Shown: positions 15,792-23,906, counted from the stretch's first letter. The stretch: DNA of 27,910 bases from a virus (IMGVR_UViG_3300037049_000012:1-27910); one strand, 5' to 3'. Made by a program: numbers and translations. The notes: a model not told the origin generated them from the sequence alone.

Positions 15792-16315
15792 GCCGCTGCT
15801 CCTTGGTCTTTAAGACCAGTTAGTGGTTCTGTTGTTCTTACGCGCTTATCAATCACTTCAAACTTTCCGTCGTTTTCTTTCTTTGTGGCCGTCATGCTAA
15901 AAGAACCTGTCTGGTACGGAAGAGCCGTTTTACTATTCGTACGTCCATGCTGTGCGTTCCAAATAGCCGCCTTTACCATTTCACGATTTTCCTTAAACCA
16001 AGCAAGACGTTTATCGCGGGTTTCTTTTTTCTTAACCGCGCGCATTTTTCTTTCTTCTTCGTCCAGAAAATCATCATACGCTTTGCCTGTACCAAATCGT
16101 TTCCAGACATCACACGCTTGCAGTTTTAAGATCGTGCGGTTCTCAAGCTCTTCGTAATTTTCTGCGAAGGCTCTCTTTACCGTGAGTTCATGCACTTTCG
16201 ATCCTTGCCTTGTGGCGTTTACGTAGATGGCATCATCCACCGGATCGTATATCGCCCCAAGGCAAGTATCGACAGATTTTAAATTCTCTAAGAATTTCTT
16301 AGAGAGGTCGTGCAT
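15788..16315 (-). CDS. Hypothetical structural-operon protein, Lys/Glu-rich
   Basis: This 175-residue protein is helical and rich in Lys, Glu and Arg, with a coiled-coil-like stretch in the middle (FLDEEERKMRAVKKKETRDK). The N-terminus has MHDLSKKFLENLKSVDTC and a Val/Asp-rich strand pair (DPVDDAIYVNATRQG). No domain is recognised. Its ATG overlaps the stop of the 110-residue gene by one base (TAATG) and its stop overlaps the next start. It may be a minor capsid or assembly factor; position downstream of the capsid gene is the only clue. Confidence 0.5.
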   Translation of the reverse strand: MHDLSKKFLENLKSVDTCLGAIYDPVDDAIYVNATRQGSKVHELTVKRAFAENYEELENRTILKLQACDVWKRFGTGKAYDDFLDEEERKMRAVKKKETRDKRLAWFKENREMVKAAIWNAQHGRTNSKTALPYQTGSFSMTATKKENDGKFEVIDKRVRTTEPLTGLKDQGAAA

Positions 16316-16647
16316 TACGAACCGAACGCCTCAAACGGAACGGCGGTAAGAGCCGACATATCCGTGTTAAGAGCAACTTCACCAAGCACCGCAGCCGCAG
16401 CGTTAGTCCCGGTAGGAACCCAATACGCTTTGATCTTCTTGGTAGAGCTGATGTACTCGAACACATAACCCGCGCTCGGATACACGAACAACATATCGAC
16501 CGTCGTCAAACCAATCTGGCTATTGATAATAGACATACCGTTGGTCTGGTATTTATTATCAAAAGCCACAGTCCCAAGAGCCCGTTTCTTGGTCCCCGCT
16601 TGATCTGAAATGGTCGTCACTCCAGTAACTGTTGCGACAAGAGCCAT
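16315..16647 (-). CDS. Small capsid-associated protein, candidate decoration protein
   Basis: This 110-residue protein is beta-rich with the pattern GYVFEYISSTKKIKAYWVPTG. Similar Gly-Tyr-x-Phe-Glu-Tyr and Lys-Ile-Lys-Ala-Tyr strings appear in small proteins encoded next to phage major capsid genes. It comes after the capsid gene, with a hairpin terminator candidate between, and has a good AAAGGAGAATTAAA leader. Decoration or cementing protein, or a head fibre, is a reasonable inference. It has no Cys and no catalytic residues. Confidence 0.55.
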   Translation of the reverse strand: MALVATVTGVTTISDQAGTKKRALGTVAFDNKYQTNGMSIINSQIGLTTVDMLFVYPSAGYVFEYISSTKKIKAYWVPTGTNAAAAVLGEVALNTDMSALTAVPFEAFGS

Positions 16648-16661
16648 TTTAATTCTCCTTT

Positions 16662-16699
16662 AAAAAAGCTGAGGAACGGCGGCGACTAACCGCCGCTCC
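16662..16699 (-). terminator. Hairpin terminator or attenuator after the capsid gene
   Basis: Read on the minus strand, 12 bases after the capsid stop, GGAGCGGCGG and the matching CCGCCGTTCC form a 10-bp stem (one G-T pair) with a loop of about seven bases. Six T residues follow five bases later. It is the only clear GC-rich stem with a T-run in the late operon. It probably reduces transcription beyond the capsid gene, so capsid mRNA is in excess. Read-through must occur because the following genes have no obvious promoter. Confidence 0.6.
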
Positions 16700-16710
16700 T
16701 ACAGGTTAAC

Positions 16711-17913
16711 TTAGTCAGTCAGAGTTGCGAGTGTCTGAAGACGAACGATTGACGCGGGATATTTTGTCCCGATGTTGCAATAATGCTTGTAATACGATTC
16801 GTACGTATCCGTCCTGGGGATGTGGTAAACCGTCGTCCCGCCGGTGTCGTCGAGTTTAATCCCGAACGCTTCATACTTCTGGATTTCTTTGCGCGGGAAA
16901 CCGTACACAGTGTCTCTCTGACAATCATGAGAAACCAACCACCGCATGCCGTTCCATTCAAGCGCCTTGAAGCCTGAATCCAGATCGTCGTCCTGAAACC
17001 GTTTTAGCGGTGTGACAACGTTTAAGTACTGTCTGCGTTGATTGCGATGCGAGATTATCGTATCGATCACGCGACCCGATCTGCGTTCGCCTTTATCCAC
17101 CATTCTTTGCAGAAGATCATTGGTAATCTGCACAGAACCTGCGTCCGTCACCGAACCCTGCCACACGCTATACGTAGCGCGAGAAAGACCTTGGAACGTA
17201 GTGAAGTCTTCGTTGTCGTCTGACAGACCGCGAAGACCCATCATTTCCTTACCGTCGCCAGGCATGTTTAGATAAACCCCTGCGCGGTACACTGAAGAAC
17301 CCGTCGTGCAAGTAATCGTCTGCGCGAGTGTCAGCGTCTTTGTGCTTTCCACAAACGAGGAAATGAGCACGTTCGATGCTTCCACAACACCACCCGCCGT
17401 CACGATATCAATCCGTTCGCCTGGGAACAGATACTGCACGTTTCCAACGACAACCGTAAGCGATGCCGTAACTCCGGTCGTGATCGTGGTAAGCGTCCCC
17501 AAACCGTTCGAGAAAATCTGACGGTTTTCGTCTTTCTTCATCATCGCGAGCGCGTCTTCGAACTCGTCTTCCAAACCGGCCACAAATGCGTCAACCTGTG
17601 ATTTGGAAAGCGTAATGGCGAAGCCTGTTAACTCAATCGCCCAAATATTGATCTTGGCCGCGATCGTTGCCTGCTTTCTCGTACCGGTTTCATTGGCGCG
17701 GAATTGCTCATTCTGGTTCTGCGCTCCACCATTCTGCCGACGCTGCATTCTAACACCGAACCGTACTGCCCCGTCTTCTCCACCCGGCTTCTCAGGTGCG
17801 GTAGAAAAGAGCGAAAGAACGTCCGGATCCGTCTGTTGCTGAGTGGCGATAAAATCACCGGAATAATGACGTTTCAGCAAACCGTCAAGATCCGATAGAA
17901 TTGTTGCTGACAT
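16711..17913 (-). CDS. Major capsid protein
   Basis: This 400-residue protein follows the scaffold gene and has AAGGAG before the ATG. Length, acidic overall character and a beta-rich middle with Gly/Thr strands (GTLTTITTGVTASLTVVVGN) fit an HK97-fold capsid protein. The likely long helix is around residues 100-135 (KSQVDAFVAGLEDEFEDALA). A segment with many Asp/Arg and IDTIISHRNQRRQYLNVVTP occurs at about 285-305, and a C-terminal P-domain-like region runs from 320 to 390. I do not match it to one named phage family. Portal, scaffold and small capsid genes on both sides make this the clear capsid candidate. Confidence 0.85.
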   Translation of the reverse strand: MSATILSDLDGLLKRHYSGDFIATQQQTDPDVLSLFSTAPEKPGGEDGAVRFGVRMQRRQNGGAQNQNEQFRANETGTRKQATIAAKINIWAIELTGFAITLSKSQVDAFVAGLEDEFEDALAMMKKDENRQIFSNGLGTLTTITTGVTASLTVVVGNVQYLFPGERIDIVTAGGVVEASNVLISSFVESTKTLTLAQTITCTTGSSVYRAGVYLNMPGDGKEMMGLRGLSDDNEDFTTFQGLSRATYSVWQGSVTDAGSVQITNDLLQRMVDKGERRSGRVIDTIISHRNQRRQYLNVVTPLKRFQDDDLDSGFKALEWNGMRWLVSHDCQRDTVYGFPRKEIQKYEAFGIKLDDTGGTTVYHIPRTDTYESYYKHYCNIGTKYPASIVRLQTLATLTD

Positions 17914-17930
17914 TGTAAAGCTCCTTATGA

Positions 17931-18824
17931 TTAAACGGGAGCCACCATCGAGTCTTTTAACTCATTGGCGATCCGTTGAACTCGTTGAGCCTTTGTTTCA
18001 TTTGCTGGAGGCTTTTTCATAAACTGTGACGATCCGCCGCCGTGCATAGCATCGGGGCTGCCGTCTTTCCTGACAGAGCCTTTTAAGGCTTCTCTTCGTG
18101 CTGAATCTACCGTCGCTAAGTGCTTTTGAACAATCTTAGGCAGTTCGTTCCAACCTATCTTCGGTTGAGTCTTCGTTGCTTGAGACTGTTCCCAATCCTG
18201 CCGATACTCGTCATCCACCGTGTTTCTGAGCCACTGTTTTTCAATGGCCGTAAGGCTTGCAAGACCTTTTACCTTCATCGCAGAATCAAGTTCCTTATTG
18301 TAGCGACTTTCGTATTCTGTTCGGACCTGCTCACCAATAAGTTCTTGACGCTCCTGCTCTGTAGCAGTCTTCCAACCTTCGAGTACTGCAAGTTTCTTCC
18401 GAACTTCGGCAAGTTCGGGGCTGTCTTGGGTCTTGATAGTGGCAGGAGGAGCTTTTTTATACCCTTTGATCAAGTTCAGAACCTGTTCGTACAGTTCCTT
18501 TTCACCTAAAAGCAGATCCATCCACTCTTTCTCTGATTTATAGGTTGTCAGATCAATCCCTGAAAGTTCTTTCCACTTTTCAAGATCAACGCCCTTGAAT
18601 TTCTCTTCAAGTTCACGATAGCGATTGTAATACGGTACGCCTTTATCATCATGCGTAGCTATCTTTTCAGAGGTTACGTCAGCTTTTACGTCGGACGAGG
18701 ACGCCTCTGGTTTCGCTTCCGCATTTCCCGCAGGTTCGGATGAAGAACCGGTCGCAGGATCACCACCTTCTACTCCATCAGGAAGAAAATTGATCTTATT
18801 CGTAATAAAATCGCGCATGAACAT
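17931..18824 (-). CDS. Scaffolding protein
   Basis: This 297-residue acidic protein has a Pro/Ser/Asp-rich disordered N-terminus (about 14-60). A Glu/Lys-rich helical middle follows (LEEKFKGVDLEKWKELSGID, RKKLAVLEGWKTATEQERQE). A basic C-terminal tail (KAQRVQRIANELKDSM) would contact capsid subunits. This is the normal build of scaffolds encoded directly before a major capsid gene. The ATG at 18824 has AGGAG six bases upstream. No protease motif is seen in or near it, so a scaffold protein that leaves whole rather than by cleavage is possible. Confidence 0.8.
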   Translation of the reverse strand: MFMRDFITNKINFLPDGVEGGDPATGSSSEPAGNAEAKPEASSSDVKADVTSEKIATHDDKGVPYYNRYRELEEKFKGVDLEKWKELSGIDLTTYKSEKEWMDLLLGEKELYEQVLNLIKGYKKAPPATIKTQDSPELAEVRKKLAVLEGWKTATEQERQELIGEQVRTEYESRYNKELDSAMKVKGLASLTAIEKQWLRNTVDDEYRQDWEQSQATKTQPKIGWNELPKIVQKHLATVDSARREALKGSVRKDGSPDAMHGGGSSQFMKKPPANETKAQRVQRIANELKDSMVAPV

Positions 18825-18848
18825 TTGTTACTCCTTTGCCGTTAACGG

Positions 18849-19058
18849 CTATTTTAAATGTTTACCTGGGTGCTCTTTAGATGCATTTTTCTTGTGACTC
18901 ATGCCTCTTAATGTTATCGCCAGTCTCGCCCGCGATCCGGTCTTTCCACTGTCGTGCTTGTGCTCTTCAGCAAATGCACCGACTGACTTCCCGGCCTTCT
19001 TTGCAGACTTCGTAAAAGAACCCGGATGTTTGATCGCTGACTGTATCCATTTGCTCAT
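18849..19058 (-). CDS. Small basic phage protein, KEHPGKH tail
   Basis: A 69-residue Lys/His/Ser-rich protein beginning MSKWIQSAIKHPGSFTKSAK, with a conserved-looking GSRARLAITLRGM section and ending SKEHPGKHLK. Small proteins with WIQxAI-x-x-PG and RARLAxTL segments are common next to portal and scaffold genes in phages, without assigned function. It starts by ATGA overlap with a second small basic gene. The last residues nearly repeat those of that neighbour. Confidence 0.6.
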   Translation of the reverse strand: MSKWIQSAIKHPGSFTKSAKKAGKSVGAFAEEHKHDSGKTGSRARLAITLRGMSHKKNASKEHPGKHLK

Positions 19059-19210
19059 ATGTGCTTCCCTGGGTGCTCTTTGTTCACCTTTTTAGGCAAA
19101 TTCTTAATGTTAGGCGTTTCGTCCGCCCAACCTTTTGCCTTGGATTTCATTTCGGGTCCTAAATACCCGCCAAATGCAGCCCGCATTTGAGCTTTGCTTT
19201 TGAAAGGCAT
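19055..19210 (-). CDS. Small basic phage protein, MPFKSKAQ type
   Basis: A 51-residue protein that starts MPFKSKAQMRAAFGGYLGPE and continues with WADETPNIKNLP, ending NKEHPGKHI. The motif Lys-Ser-Lys-Ala-Gln-x-Arg-Ala-Ala-Phe followed by WADETP is a familiar small phage protein encoded near portal genes; its role is unknown. It is too short for many gene finders but is framed on both sides: the stop overlaps the next ATG (ATGA), and the preceding gene ends three bases upstream. The basic charge fits a nucleic-acid or head-interior role, which is inference. Confidence 0.65.
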   Translation of the reverse strand: MPFKSKAQMRAAFGGYLGPEMKSKAKGWADETPNIKNLPKKVNKEHPGKHI

Positions 19211-19213
19211 AAA

Positions 19214-19477
19214 TTACTTTCCAAAAGCTGCCCAGTACAGCGTCTGGTCGTTGGCCGAAACTTTTACCACGGCGGACCCAGAAGCTATCGGGTAGTCATC
19301 TGTAGGGCTTATATACGCAGGGGTAGCACTTTTAACGTTCACCTGTATATTATCGATCTGCGATAGCCCGGTCACAATGGTTTCCGATGAGGACGACCCA
19401 GATAACACTGACTTACCAAATATCACCCGGTTATCCCCGTAAACAGTTTCCCTTAAAATCGTAGTCGTAATTGCCAT
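19214..19477 (-). CDS. Small beta-rich head-region protein
   Basis: An 87-residue protein of short beta strands rich in Ser, Thr and Val (SGSSSSETIVTGLSQIDNIQ, then SAVVKVSANDQTLYWAAFGK). GAGGAGACATAAA precedes the ATG. No family is recognised. Its position between portal and scaffold suggests a head-completion or decoration protein. The identical leader GGAGACATAAAATG at 14377 suggests shared translation level or ancient duplication of the leader. Confidence 0.55.
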   Translation of the reverse strand: MAITTTILRETVYGDNRVIFGKSVLSGSSSSETIVTGLSQIDNIQVNVKSATPAYISPTDDYPIASGSAVVKVSANDQTLYWAAFGK

Positions 19478-19478
19478 T

Positions 19479-19862
19479 TTATGTCTCCTCCTTCATGTAA
19501 TCTTTTTTGATTTTTTCTAACCGTTCGTGCTTATCATCGACCTTTTCGGTCATTTCATCGCCCGAATTATCGTCCGTTTCTGGATGGACTTGCATGCTCT
19601 TCATCGCAAGATGAACGCGCTTATTTTGACCGCCTTTTCCGTCATCGGTATGTTCAATCCCCTTAACATGGAACTGAACTGTAGCGCGGACATGCTTATT
19701 CAGATGCTCCTGCGAAATCGGAATCTGGTCGTTCTCAATATGGACTTCCGGATAGTTTAGATGTTGCGCTGACTCTCCCTCTTGGGAAGCTATCACCGCA
19801 GGTCCTTCGAGTGCCTTACCTAAATCTACCATACCACTTGACTTTCCTTCTTTTTCACTCAT
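19479..19862 (-). CDS. Acidic small protein downstream of portal
   Basis: This 127-residue protein is acidic at both ends (the C-terminus is a Glu/Lys/Asp helix, HERLEKIKKDYMKEET), with a central beta part (HVRATVQFHVKGIEH, VHLAMKSMQVHPE). It has GGGGG eight bases before its ATG. Proteins of this kind between portal and scaffold are common in environmental phages. I recognise no function; capsid assembly is possible from context. Confidence 0.5.
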   Translation of the reverse strand: MSEKEGKSSGMVDLGKALEGPAVIASQEGESAQHLNYPEVHIENDQIPISQEHLNKHVRATVQFHVKGIEHTDDGKGGQNKRVHLAMKSMQVHPETDDNSGDEMTEKVDDKHERLEKIKKDYMKEET

Positions 19863-19876
19863 GTTAAAGCCCCCAT

Positions 19877-22135
19877 TTATGTTGGTGAATTTTCTGGTTT
19901 TGTTACGGGTTCTTTAGTAGCAGGCGCCGGTCCCTTACCGTCATGAGGAGGGGGGTTAGGCCCCGGTGCTCCCGGTCCCGGCGGTCCTGCATCCGGTGAG
20001 ACAGCATTTGCTTTAGCAAGTGCCATCGCATATTCGTGGAATCGCTTTATAAAAAGCTCCACAACTGTCTGAGGAAGTTCTAGGAACTTCGGATCTTTCA
20101 TGAAACGCGCTAGAACTGTAATCTGAATATCTGGATTATCTACTTCAAGAATTGGCGGATATTGACCATCCAGCATCATTTCGATCATTTTCTCAGCTTT
20201 TTTCACGTCAACGTCTGCGCTTGAAGAAAGATTAGAAAGCCCAAATTCTTCAAGAATCGCTTCATTGATGTACGGGTCCTGTGTATTTCCTAAAAGACCG
20301 GTCGGTAAGAGCTGCATTATGGTTTGCTCTCTTAGCAATTTTGATCTCTGAACTGTAGAGCCCTTTTCAACCCTTACCGAAGTGTTATCGCGAATATCGG
20401 ATCCGATAAATTTCTCCCAATCGTATCGCGTTAAACTCTTAGAATACTTTTTAAACTCCATCGACATGTCGTTCATGGGAGCTTTATAGCAATCTTGGAA
20501 ATTAAGAAGGTCCAGCTCTTCCGACTCCTCGATAAAGTCCTCCCAGGAATCCACTTGCTTAGACCGTGAGGAATTGGCCTGCTCCGTTAATATCTGTAAT
20601 TGTCCAACAGTTGTAACGCCAGAAGGATTAACACCAGAACGAATATCGGCTGCATTCGCGATAAGATTTCCGTCATTAACGATGATCTCCCTCTCTTTTA
20701 AGACCTGATCGGGAAGCGGTTGTCCTGGAACTTTTTCAGGTTTCGCGCCAGACACGTCCGGATCATAGGTTACGTTTTGCCCTGGGATACCGACTAGAGA
20801 CTCATCCGGAATACCACTTCCAGAAGGAATAAGCCACGTGCCAACAGCCATAGTTTTGCGATTATATGCAACTAGAGCATCGATAGAGTTAATTCTGCGC
20901 TGAAGTGGAACAAGTTGCTGAACGAGACTAATGCCCCACATGGAACCGGGCTGCTTCATGAAAGGCCAAGCAGTATACGGATGCCAAATTTTTCCGTTCC
21001 TATAATAAAACGGAGACCCGGTTTCAGGGGGCGATTGATAGAGAAGTTTCCCGTTTGCTACGACGAGCATGAGTCCACGCGGCCATTTTTCAGATGGCCT
21101 CACGTAGACCTCTTTGACTACAGCCGACTCTTTGATTTCGTATCCGGATGTAGTCGTCGTGGCATTAGAATAGATAGAACCTTCGACAAGATTTTTAAGA
21201 CCTTCTGACATAGCGAGAACATTCGTAATAACTTTTTCTTCAGTAACTTCAGCGGCTTTTCCCGTATACCCGGGTTCGTCCACCATGTACTGTTTTTTGA
21301 TCCACGATAATTTCCGTACCGATTGTTCCATGATGATATTAACATCACGCCACCTCTTAGGAAGTCCATCAAATGTAAGATTAAAAGGAGATATAATTTC
21401 GCAGTCTACCGACTTAAGTGGAATGATCTGTTCTTGCGGCTGACCCATTGCAACCATAAGTTCTGGCGGTAATGCTGACGGCGCTATTTCACCGACCGGA
21501 GGTTCTCCTGCGGTATTTGGAAGAGACCCAGCGGACGGAATAGCGGTAGGCGTAGACTGCGCCGGCGGAATCTGTCCACCTTGACCCATCTGCGGAGGGA
21601 CACCGGCCAGAGCGTCCCCTACCGGTGTCGCATCCCCGGGGAGAACCATCGTTCTCCCGTTATTTTTCTTGAATGATTTTCTGAAACAGGTTCCGCAGGT
21701 TAACGCCCAAAGTGCCGCTTCATAATAAGAATCGTCTTTTTCAAGTTCATCCCATAACCAATCTTGGATGACGCTCGCGACACAGGCAGCCGTCTTATCA
21801 GTCGGCTCATCTGAATTTGGTTCGATAATAAAATTTGGCTTGTTGGTAAAACCAGCGGCGTTGGCAGTAACCCACCGCAAAGTATGATTTGTGACCGGTC
21901 GATCAATGTTTTTATTGGCTTCTGTATACGGGATAACATCCCACCGATATTCGTGTGCATTGTATTGAAGCCACTGGTTCCCTATAAGAAAATGAATTGC
22001 TTGCGACCAGGATGCGGCGCGGAGATTTTTTCGGTTAATATCTGTTTGCGCCCAAGACTCAATCTTACCAACGATCGCTTCTTGGTTTGTTGGATCGAGG
22101 TCGCTTATCTCCAGGTCAAGATCGCTATAGGCCAT
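19877..22135 (-). CDS. Portal protein
   Basis: This 752-residue protein is in the size range of large podophage portals. The N-terminal region is helical (residues 10-70) with FLIGNQWLQYN. Segments TNHTLRWVTANAAGFTNKPN and PYTAWPFMKQPGSMWGISLV, followed by a helical section with LLPTGLLGNTQDPY, fit the portal wing and stem. A Pro/Gly-rich disordered loop (about 165-215) and Pro-rich C-terminus are present. ATG overlaps the previous TAA by one base (TAATG) and has GGGGAT upstream. It follows the terminase and precedes scaffold and capsid, as expected for the ring that docks the packaging motor. Confidence 0.85.
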   Translation of the reverse strand: MAYSDLDLEISDLDPTNQEAIVGKIESWAQTDINRKNLRAASWSQAIHFLIGNQWLQYNAHEYRWDVIPYTEANKNIDRPVTNHTLRWVTANAAGFTNKPNFIIEPNSDEPTDKTAACVASVIQDWLWDELEKDDSYYEAALWALTCGTCFRKSFKKNNGRTMVLPGDATPVGDALAGVPPQMGQGGQIPPAQSTPTAIPSAGSLPNTAGEPPVGEIAPSALPPELMVAMGQPQEQIIPLKSVDCEIISPFNLTFDGLPKRWRDVNIIMEQSVRKLSWIKKQYMVDEPGYTGKAAEVTEEKVITNVLAMSEGLKNLVEGSIYSNATTTTSGYEIKESAVVKEVYVRPSEKWPRGLMLVVANGKLLYQSPPETGSPFYYRNGKIWHPYTAWPFMKQPGSMWGISLVQQLVPLQRRINSIDALVAYNRKTMAVGTWLIPSGSGIPDESLVGIPGQNVTYDPDVSGAKPEKVPGQPLPDQVLKEREIIVNDGNLIANAADIRSGVNPSGVTTVGQLQILTEQANSSRSKQVDSWEDFIEESEELDLLNFQDCYKAPMNDMSMEFKKYSKSLTRYDWEKFIGSDIRDNTSVRVEKGSTVQRSKLLREQTIMQLLPTGLLGNTQDPYINEAILEEFGLSNLSSSADVDVKKAEKMIEMMLDGQYPPILEVDNPDIQITVLARFMKDPKFLELPQTVVELFIKRFHEYAMALAKANAVSPDAGPPGPGAPGPNPPPHDGKGPAPATKEPVTKPENSPT

Positions 22136-22371
22136 TAAATTATCCCCATTTCTTGCAGAGCTTTCACTTCTTCCGAAACTTCCTGCTCAGTTTTTTCACG
22201 AAGTTTACCGCTTTTAGAATCGACGACGAGAGGACGTTTAATTTCACCGGCGGGTTTATTTCTTTTTTCGCTTAACTGAGAAAATAAATTTTCGAGGAGT
22301 TTTGTGAGTCTTGAAATTTCTTCATCTTTTGCTTTTAGGAGAAGCGTTAGAGATTCTACGCTATGCGGCAT
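22135..22371 (-). CDS. Small coiled-coil protein before portal
   Basis: A 78-residue protein starting MPHSVESLTLLLKAKDEEIS. It has an initial leucine-rich helix (to about residue 35), then a Lys/Glu-rich tail with LREKTEQEVSEEVKALQEMG. It would form a short coiled coil. I prefer the ATG at 22371; an in-frame GTG at 22395 adds eight residues and cannot be excluded. It overlaps the zinc-finger gene and the portal. Role unknown; translation coupling with the portal suggests an assembly role. Confidence 0.5.
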   Translation of the reverse strand: MPHSVESLTLLLKAKDEEISRLTKLLENLFSQLSEKRNKPAGEIKRPLVVDSKSGKLREKTEQEVSEEVKALQEMGII

Positions 22372-22579
22372 ACTCAAGGCTTTCTGTAGTACCACACGGT
22401 TTTTCCAGACGTTTGCCGTTTGAGTAATGCGAATTGCAGATGAGATTTATTTTTCCGAAATAAAGGCAGGTGATAACTTCGAGAAGACCATCTTTACCAG
22501 TTTTTATATGGACAGTTCCGTCTGTATCTACTTTGCAAAGAATCCTGTGACATTTTTTGCAGCGGATTTCTTTCAACAT
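22361..22579 (-). CDS. Com-like zinc-finger protein
   Basis: A 72-residue protein starting MLKEIRCKKCHRILCKVDTD. Cys residues at 7, 10, 15, 38, 48 and 62 and the pattern IRCKxCxRxLxKxD resemble the Mu Com translational-regulator family, a small zinc-binding RNA-binding protein. In Mu, Com unmasks translation of the mom gene; no mom-like gene is visible here. It sits between terminase and portal, overlapping the displaced terminase reading frame by 7 bases. The zinc-finger likeness is good, the regulatory role is an extrapolation. Confidence 0.6.
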   Translation of the reverse strand: MLKEIRCKKCHRILCKVDTDGTVHIKTGKDGLLEVITCLYFGKINLICNSHYSNGKRLEKPCGTTESLEYAA

Positions 22580-22737
22580 AACGTTGTGTCCACAAATTCA
22601 CGAGGCGTTTCCTTTTTAGGCTTTAAAGCCTTATTCCATCTTTCCCAGAATGCTTGGTCTTTTAACGATAAACCTTCATAAGGGTCTTTGTCAAGTTTTT
22701 TCTTTGAGCGATATAAAATATTCTTAAGTCCCCATAC
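22573..22737 (-). pseudogene. Displaced C-terminal segment of the large terminase (-1 frame)
   Basis: In the -1 frame relative to the large-terminase gene, from about 22737 to the TGA at 22573, the reading is coding-like: VWGLKNILYRSKKK, then DPYEGLSLKDQAFWERWNKA, then KPKKETPREFVD. There is no start codon. It overlaps the last ~24 codons of the annotated terminase and continues about 90 bases past its stop, up to the next gene's start. I read it as the original end of the terminase, cut off by a small deletion or a frameshift. A sequencing or assembly error would give the same picture. A frame here has no other obvious purpose. Confidence 0.5.
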
Positions 22738-23906
22738 GCATAATAACGTACGGCACCGCTAGGAAGTATTTCGTACTCAAAAGAACTTAGCTCATTCATC
22801 AGCACCGGAATCTCCGGATACGTAATCATTTTCTGTTCAATAGCGATCGATAGAAATTCTATCATCTCTTTTTTTGACTCCGATGTAAACTTTATCCCCT
22901 GAACCTTAACTTCCGCGCGCCGAAGATCGTGCTCTATGGGATCCCCAAGACCGGTAGAGTCCATCCACACCTGCGCGTTGTTATAAAGTTTGGCTAGCCA
23001 CTTTATCCTCTCCTTCTGAAACGTCCACTCCAACTGGTTAAATCTGTCCCAGTACACCACATGCTGAGTCTCCAGATCCATGACCGTCAATACCGTAAAA
23101 TCGATCGTCCGCGCCAGATCCGCCCCGATAAGATATTTGTGGTCCTTCACCACCGCCTGAAACTCACCGCCGACACATCCGGAGATCTTCCGAAACACCG
23201 CCGCCGTGTCTTCCAGAAATTCTGCCATAAACTCTTGCTTGAACACAAGTTCTGGCAACGTCCTCCGGAGGGCTTCCCACTCCTCCGCTGGAAATGTCGG
23301 CCTGGAATTAGACGGTAACTGCCACGATTTGTAGTCCTTGTCCCCCGACAATCCTCTGATATAGAGATCGTAGAACCAGTTGCGTCCCTTGGGGGTAGAG
23401 CCGAACACCGCCCGCCCGAGTTTATCCGACAACGCCGGCCTGATACCCTGTTCCCAAGCCTCTCGCGGAATTCTAGCGGCTTCCGCCATAATAGCGTAAT
23501 CCAAACCCGCCCCTCTGAGGGTGGTGTCCTTAGAGTCAGCCGACTTAATCTCCAACTCATCCCCGGTGATGAAAAACATGACTTTCTTCTGCCTGCTAGT
23601 CTTGTCCCAGTCTATAACATGCCGTAGAAGCGCCTCCGCATGCCGCCACTCTTCCATGGCAAGATCGTACGTCGGCGCCACAATCCACCCCCGGGATGGT
23701 CTCCCGTATTTGGTACGTACATCCGCCGCCATCTCAAACGCCTCCATAACCTCCAGACAGCTTTTCCCCCATCGTCTGCCGCAGGCGAGAATCCTAAACC
23801 TCGCCGGATGACGATGAATCTCGTACGCCGTAGGGCTGTGCGGAAGATAAAGAAGTGGAAGAATGTCAGTATTTAGCGGTACTGGGTCAGTTATCGAGGT
23901 CGCCAA
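22662..23906 (-). CDS. terL: Terminase large subunit, C-terminus altered
   Basis: This 414-residue packaging motor has a Walker A at residues 43-49 (GRRWGKS). A Walker B-like strand YAIMAEAAR ends near 145 with the catalytic Glu, preceded by Ala instead of Asp, and FGSTPKGRNWFYD (about 168-180) is a coupling motif. Nuclease acidic residues lie at D263 (GADLARTIDFT) and D316 (WMDSTGLGDP). The expected third acidic motif (Gly-x-His-Asp-Asp type) after SGAVRY is missing, and the last residues run into a different frame. Start is TTG at 23906 with GAGGA upstream; the first ATG lies past Walker A. It overlaps the small subunit gene by 20 bases. Confidence 0.85.
   Translation of the reverse strand: MATSITDPVPLNTDILPLLYLPHSPTAYEIHRHPARFRILACGRRWGKSCLEVMEAFEMAADVRTKYGRPSRGWIVAPTYDLAMEEWRHAEALLRHVIDWDKTSRQKKVMFFITGDELEIKSADSKDTTLRGAGLDYAIMAEAARIPREAWEQGIRPALSDKLGRAVFGSTPKGRNWFYDLYIRGLSGDKDYKSWQLPSNSRPTFPAEEWEALRRTLPELVFKQEFMAEFLEDTAAVFRKISGCVGGEFQAVVKDHKYLIGADLARTIDFTVLTVMDLETQHVVYWDRFNQLEWTFQKERIKWLAKLYNNAQVWMDSTGLGDPIEHDLRRAEVKVQGIKFTSESKKEMIEFLSIAIEQKMITYPEIPVLMNELSSFEYEILPSGAVRYYAYGDLRIFYIAQRKNLTKTLMKVYR

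Noticed and set aside
22573-22737. Programmed -1 frameshift in the terminase
   Set aside because: No canonical slippery heptamer was found at the junction, and a motif is also missing, so deletion or error explains it better.
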